Notes under the pieces: generated by a model | Seen by the model: only the letters and a program-made list of their open reading frames with translations | Told to the model about the DNA's origin: nothing | Databases searched by the model: none | Program-made: the position numbers and the translations under genes | DNA from: Acetobacteraceae bacterium ESL0709 | GTDB taxonomy: Bacteria > Pseudomonadota > Alphaproteobacteria > Acetobacterales > Acetobacteraceae | Assembly: GCA_029433415.1 (NCBI GenBank) | Contig: JAQTIA010000003.1 | Coordinates: 706,001-770,000 of the forward strand | Direction of reading: 5' to 3' | Length of the DNA stretch: 64,000 bases | In this document: positions 57,456-64,000 of the stretch, one piece after another | How the letters are laid out: each line of letters starts with the position of its first letter | How positions within the stretch are numbered: the stretch's first letter is position 1

Positions 57456-58951
57456 TGGCCACACTGCTTACTGCTGCCGAATATAAGGCAATCGCAGAGA
57501 AACTCACTTTCCCTGACAAGGCGTTCATTGACGGGGCGTTCCGCCCCGCTCGTTCGGGCGATGTGTTTGAGACGGTCAATCCGGCTACAGGCGCATTTCT
57601 GGGACATGTCGCCGCCTGCGATGCAAGCGACGTGGATGACGCTGTGAAAGCCGCCAAGGCCGCTTTTGATGACGGAAGATGGTGGCGTCTTCATCCAACG
57701 GAGCGGAAAAACACCCTGTTGCGTTTTGCCTCTTTACTTGAAGAAAACGCCCATGAACTCGCCGTTATGGAAAGTCTTGATAGCGGAAAGCCCGTCAGTG
57801 AATGTGAGCTGACTGATGTCCCTGAAACGATCCATACCATACGCTGGCATGCCGAGTTGATCGACAAGATCTATGACAGCACGGCCCCCGTTGGTACCGG
57901 AGCCGTTTCAATGGTGGTGCGCGAGCCAATCGGTGTTGTCGGGCTGGTCCTTCCCTGGAACTTCCCGCTCCTTATGCTGGCCTGGAAAATCGCTCCCTCT
58001 CTAGCGGCTGGCTGTTCGATTATTGTCAAGCCAGCTCTTGAGACAACACTAACAGCCCTGAGAGCCGCCGAGCTTGCGCATCAGGCGGGAATTCCGGCCG
58101 GCGTGTTTAATGTTGTTCCTGGCGGTGGTGCAGAAGTCGGTGAACCTATCGGACGCCATAATGACGTCTCCATGGTCAGCTTTACCGGCTCTACCGCTAC
58201 GGGACGGCGTTTCCTGCATTACGCAGCTGAGTCCAATCTGAAGCGGATTGTACTGGAATGCGGCGGTAAAAACCCTGCGGTTGTCATGAACGACATTGTC
58301 GATATTGCAAGCGTTGCCGAACAGCTTCTCAATGGGGCTTTCTGGAATATGGGAGAAAACTGTTCAGCCTCTTCTCGCCTGATCGTTCATAGCAGCATCA
58401 AGAATGCTCTTCTTGATCATATGTGCGACAAGCTGGACGCCTGGAAAATGGGCGATCCTCTTGACCCCAAAAACAAGCTGGGATCGCTGGTCAGCAAAAC
58501 ACATTTCGAGAAGGTAGATTCTTACTTGAAGCAGGCCAAAGCTGAAAAACTGACCATCGTCACAGGAGGCAAGACACATAAAGGCATCTATGTCGAGCCA
58601 ACCATTATTGATGGTGTCACGCCCCAAAGCCGTCTTTTCCAGGAAGAGATCTTTGGTCCCATGATTGGTGTCACAACCTTCGAGACCATTGAGGAGGCCA
58701 TTTCCCTTGCCAATAACACAGTTTATGGGCTGGCTGGCTCTGCCTATACAGGCAGTCTGCGCAATGCATTACGTTTGTCACGCGAGATCCGCGCGGGCGT
58801 CGTGACTGTAAACTGTTTCGGCGAAGGCGACGTCAGTACGCCCTTTGGCGGATATAATCAGTCCGGCTTCGGAGGACGCGACAAATCTGCCTGGGCGCAT
58901 GATCAATATACAGAGATCAAAACGATCTGGCTGGATGCATCAACACAGTAG
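57455..58951 (+). CDS. Aldehyde dehydrogenase (PuuC-like)
   Basis: 498 residues, NAD(P)-dependent. PWNFPLLMLAWKIAPSLAAG, cofactor loop SFTGSTATGRRF, catalytic Glu in VLECGGKNPAV, and the catalytic Cys in NMGENCSASSRL. The C-terminal TPFGGYNQSGFGGRDKSA followed by TEIKTIWL closely recalls gamma-glutamyl-aminobutyraldehyde dehydrogenase PuuC. Its job here is probably oxidation of a semialdehyde released by the upstream enzymes. GGAGG in the end of the previous gene serves as ribosome site. Confidence 0.92.
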   Translation: MATLLTAAEYKAIAEKLTFPDKAFIDGAFRPARSGDVFETVNPATGAFLGHVAACDASDVDDAVKAAKAAFDDGRWWRLHPTERKNTLLRFASLLEENAHELAVMESLDSGKPVSECELTDVPETIHTIRWHAELIDKIYDSTAPVGTGAVSMVVREPIGVVGLVLPWNFPLLMLAWKIAPSLAAGCSIIVKPALETTLTALRAAELAHQAGIPAGVFNVVPGGGAEVGEPIGRHNDVSMVSFTGSTATGRRFLHYAAESNLKRIVLECGGKNPAVVMNDIVDIASVAEQLLNGAFWNMGENCSASSRLIVHSSIKNALLDHMCDKLDAWKMGDPLDPKNKLGSLVSKTHFEKVDSYLKQAKAEKLTIVTGGKTHKGIYVEPTIIDGVTPQSRLFQEEIFGPMIGVTTFETIEEAISLANNTVYGLAGSAYTGSLRNALRLSREIRAGVVTVNCFGEGDVSTPFGGYNQSGFGGRDKSAWAHDQYTEIKTIWLDASTQ

Positions 58952-58961
58952 CAACCATAGT

Positions 58962-59009
58962 ACCAAGTCATGCTCCGTGACAGTTTCTGTTGACGCCGCC
59001 TGACTTGGT
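58962..59009 (+). promoter_or_regulatory. Inverted repeat between the dehydrogenase and porin genes
   Basis: ACCAAGTCA (58962-58970) and TGACTTGGT (59001-59009) are a perfect 9-bp inverted repeat with a 30-base loop, followed by CTCCTTTTAA. It could be a weak terminator or an attenuator that lowers porin expression. No strong T-run follows. Confidence 0.4.
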
Positions 59010-59033
59010 GCTCCTTTTAAAGTATACCCTCCA

Positions 59034-60422
59034 ATGAAAGCCCCTACTTCGATTACGATTGATAAAAGAAAATCCTCTCCTTTATCTTTCACTCTCGTTT
59101 CACTCATTGGAGGAGTTATCATAACCTCCTGCGAAGCCGATGCCGCTACAGGTACCCATGGTCCCGTAAAAATTGTCTGGCCTGGACAGATCGCCAAATC
59201 CATTCCACAATTTGATCCCGCTTATGTCTCGCCTTCGGCAGAAGACAGAATGCCGGAGTCTGATTACCCTATAATTCCTTCGGGGCAGCTCAAGATCGGC
59301 GGTGCTATCCGTGGCCGCTATGACCTTCGCTTTAATGACGTCACTCATAACACCACTCCCCAAAAACGGAAAACCTCCAAACACCTTTCCTATGACACGT
59401 TCATCTTTACGATGGATTACGACTCTCCCGTTATTTTCGGTGCGACGCAATATCGCCTTTATGGCGGCAACTTCATGTATGGAAAAAGAGGTGGCTACAA
59501 GGACTACCCAGGCGAAATCAGTTTCCCTCTTTATGCCTATGTCGGAGCCAAAATAAACGCTGCCAATAAAATAACCATCGGTCTGCAACCTGTGGCCTTT
59601 GATGATCAGTTTTATGGCTCTTCCTTCCTCAATAGTATGGGATTCGTTTTTGGACTGGAAGAAACCTATAATGTTGGTATTGATTATGCCTATACAGGCA
59701 AAAGATACAGCGCCGAAATAGGATATTTCCCCCAGACAGCCCCCAATGCTTTCGGTATAAGCCGCGATAGTGCGCGCTATTCTGTCAATATTGTCAATGC
59801 GGATTCTTCCGTGCCAGGTGGAACACATAATGTGGAACGCAATATGCTGATTGGACGAACGCGCTACCAGCTGCTCAAATGGAAGGAAGGAGACATAACA
59901 GCGACAGGATCATTCTGGCTCTCGCAAGTTCATAATCTTGATACACATGGCAACGGATTACGTCGGGCTTTTTCCTTCAGTCTAAAAGGCACACATGGTC
60001 TGTGGTATTCGAAACTCCTGTATGCACGACAGGATATCGGCACAGCTAATCCCAGAGGCTATAGGCACACAGTTACAGTCGGTGATTACGACTCAGCCTA
60101 TAATATCGCAGGAAAAGGAAATCTGTTTTTTGTCGAGATTGGCCGCACCATCCATACGGGCCGCTGGTTCCCTTTCGATATGGACGTTTTCGCAGATTAT
60201 AATGTCTTTCTGAAAGATATGGCAGGCTATAAAAACTCCCAGCGTGCCACACTTGGAATCTATTGGCATAACCAGTCCAAAAGATTACGGATCTGGTCGG
60301 AAGTCAATCTGAGTAAGAATGATCCATATGTCGGTGCTGGACAGTTTTCGAATGGAGCGGCACATGGGGGCGATAACAAATACAAGAAGTCGTTCTTAAT
60401 TATATTTGGATATTATTTTTAA
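59034..60422 (+). CDS. Outer-membrane porin-like beta-barrel protein
   Basis: 462 residues. A signal-like segment (FTLVSLIGGVIITSCEADA) ends near residue 38. The mature part alternates aromatic and polar residues in short amphipathic strands (YDTFIFTMDYDSPVIFGATQ, YAYVGAKINAANKITIGLQP) and ends in GYYF, a terminal Phe expected for BAM-dependent barrels. Most likely a specific channel for the substrate of the upstream cluster. It does not match OprD or OprB well by eye. The Cys in the signal region is not in a good lipobox. Confidence 0.75.
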   Translation: MKAPTSITIDKRKSSPLSFTLVSLIGGVIITSCEADAATGTHGPVKIVWPGQIAKSIPQFDPAYVSPSAEDRMPESDYPIIPSGQLKIGGAIRGRYDLRFNDVTHNTTPQKRKTSKHLSYDTFIFTMDYDSPVIFGATQYRLYGGNFMYGKRGGYKDYPGEISFPLYAYVGAKINAANKITIGLQPVAFDDQFYGSSFLNSMGFVFGLEETYNVGIDYAYTGKRYSAEIGYFPQTAPNAFGISRDSARYSVNIVNADSSVPGGTHNVERNMLIGRTRYQLLKWKEGDITATGSFWLSQVHNLDTHGNGLRRAFSFSLKGTHGLWYSKLLYARQDIGTANPRGYRHTVTVGDYDSAYNIAGKGNLFFVEIGRTIHTGRWFPFDMDVFADYNVFLKDMAGYKNSQRATLGIYWHNQSKRLRIWSEVNLSKNDPYVGAGQFSNGAAHGGDNKYKKSFLIIFGYYF

Positions 60423-60444
60423 GGACGCGAAAGACCGGCGGCTC

Positions 60445-60476
60445 CTATGTCAGGTTATGTAAATAATCTGACATAG
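60445..60476 (+). terminator. Hairpin after the porin gene
   Basis: CTATGTCAG (60445-60453) and CTGACATAG (60468-60476) form a perfect 9-bp stem with a 14-base loop, 22 bases after the porin stop. There is no T-run after it, so it may be a Rho-type or bidirectional stop, or an operator. Confidence 0.4.
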
Positions 60477-60615
60477 ACTATAATTGCGGACACGGCTTAG
60501 CATAGGCGTCCTGTGTTATAAGGCATGGTGGGGAGGGTTTTTATTGGAGGGATCGCGTCTGGCTTAAGCAGCCCCATGGGTATGGGTGAGTGGTCTTGAT
60601 GTGTAATGTTGGATA

Positions 60616-60692
<77 letters not shown>

Positions 60693-60729
60693 TTAGTGGG
60701 TGGTAAAGAGGGGGGGGTGAGCGAGGGGA

Positions 60730-60844
60730 CCTGGCGGCGACCGACTTTTCCGCACCTTTTGGTGCAGTATCATAGGCGCTAAGGGTTTTTACGGCCGAGT
60801 TCGGGATGGGATCGGGTCTTGTCCCCTTGCCATAGCCACCAGGT
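60730..60844 (-). rRNA. rrf: 5S ribosomal RNA
   Basis: About 115 bases on the minus strand beginning CCTGGTGGCTATGGCAAGGG and containing the conserved CCGAACTCGG; the ends CCTGG and CCAGG pair. Boundaries are accurate to a few bases. Confidence 0.93.
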
Positions 60845-60939
60845 CTTCCCGCTCACCCCGAGTGATCTGGGAGTGAGGGGGTCAGTGCGTTGAGAAGTGA
60901 AGGGCAGAGTAGGAGATGACTGTGCATGTGTTTTATGTG

Positions 60940-63674
<2,735 letters not shown>

Positions 63675-64000
63675 ACCACATGCACAGTCATCTCCCACCC
63701 AACAGCAGAAAATAACTCGCATATAATGCGTCATCTTCTCTTTCTTCTCTTCTCACCATATGAGATTACCCTCACGAAACCCCCTTCAGTCATAACAACA
63801 GACCATAACCCTCTCAGGCTACTTCCATCTCTATAACCTCCAGGTGGTCAGACTTTCGCAAGTCACCCACATGGTGCACTAACCTATTCACTCTCAAAAG
63901 ACCAAACAACTCATCCCCATAACAACAAGGACAAGTATCTCTCTTCCCTCTTTCTCTATCATCTTCCAGTCCAGAACATAAAACACTCACCAGAACCTTC
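63675..64000 (-). other. Partial 16S-23S internal transcribed spacer
   Basis: About 325 bases upstream of 23S on its own strand. No tRNA is visible in this part; tRNA-Ala and tRNA-Ile usually lie further toward 16S, outside the window. No perfect boxA-type element was found by eye. Confidence 0.7.

Overview
The window looks like chromosome of an acetic acid bacterium (Acetobacteraceae, Alphaproteobacteria) with moderate GC. Four things point there: the gene order murB-ddl-ftsQ-ftsA-ftsZ-lpxC-bamD-recN-ligA, the order ffh-rpsP-rimM-trmD-rplS-leuC-leuD-leuB, the rRNA layout 23S-5S-tRNA-fMet, and an IS5-family element of the kind known from Acetobacter and Gluconobacter. I cannot name the genus from sequence alone.

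Layout. 1-11.3 kb (+): cell division and envelope cluster, then DNA repair and ligation. 11.4-12.9 kb: a three-haem cytochrome c peroxidase behind what looks like a textbook FNR-dependent promoter. 13.2-14.1 kb: a complete insertion sequence with terminal inverted repeats and a TAA target duplication, followed by a frameshifted pseudogene. 14.9-18.5 kb: a repeat-containing secreted protein, then a tight trio (CNNM/CBS membrane protein, nicotinamidase, DUF799-like protein). 18.5-25.2 kb: an accessory stretch of small unknown proteins, a secreted glycoamylase-family enzyme, a decayed segment and a run of five small envelope-protein genes. 25.5-26.5 kb: three tRNA genes around gpt. 26.6-29.0 kb (-): rnhA, thrB, ispH. 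29.9-35.9 kb (-): a surface-glycan-like cluster with three tandem, translationally coupled paralogues that carry a glycosyltransferase-like domain, a CgeB-like glycosyltransferase and a coiled-coil protein. 36-46.5 kb: small envelope proteins, two overlapping aminotransferase paralogues, leuBDC and the translation/SRP operon. 46.7-53.2 kb: tRNA-Ser, a GT8 glycosyltransferase, a DsbA-like protein, an RNA helicase, metW/metX and a nitroreductase. 53.7-60.4 kb (+): a catabolic cluster (FAD oxidase, MFS transporter, DapA-family lyase, aldehyde dehydrogenase, porin). 60.6-64 kb (-): tRNA-fMet, 5S, 23S and part of the spacer toward a 16S gene outside the window.

How the genes work together. The first block builds the divisome and cell wall, makes lipid A and assembles outer-membrane proteins. 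The leu, thrB and met genes supply branched-chain and aspartate-family amino acids. The 53.7-60.4 kb cluster reads as one uptake-and-oxidation route for an amino- or imino-acid-like compound: porin for outer-membrane entry, MFS for inner-membrane entry, FAD oxidase, aldolase-type lyase, then semialdehyde oxidation. Its chemistry resembles the hydroxyproline pathway, but no epimerase is present here.

The least explained parts are the triplicated glycosyltransferase-like family at 29.9-34 kb, where two of three copies appear to have lost the DxD motif, and the small-protein region at 18.5-25.2 kb.
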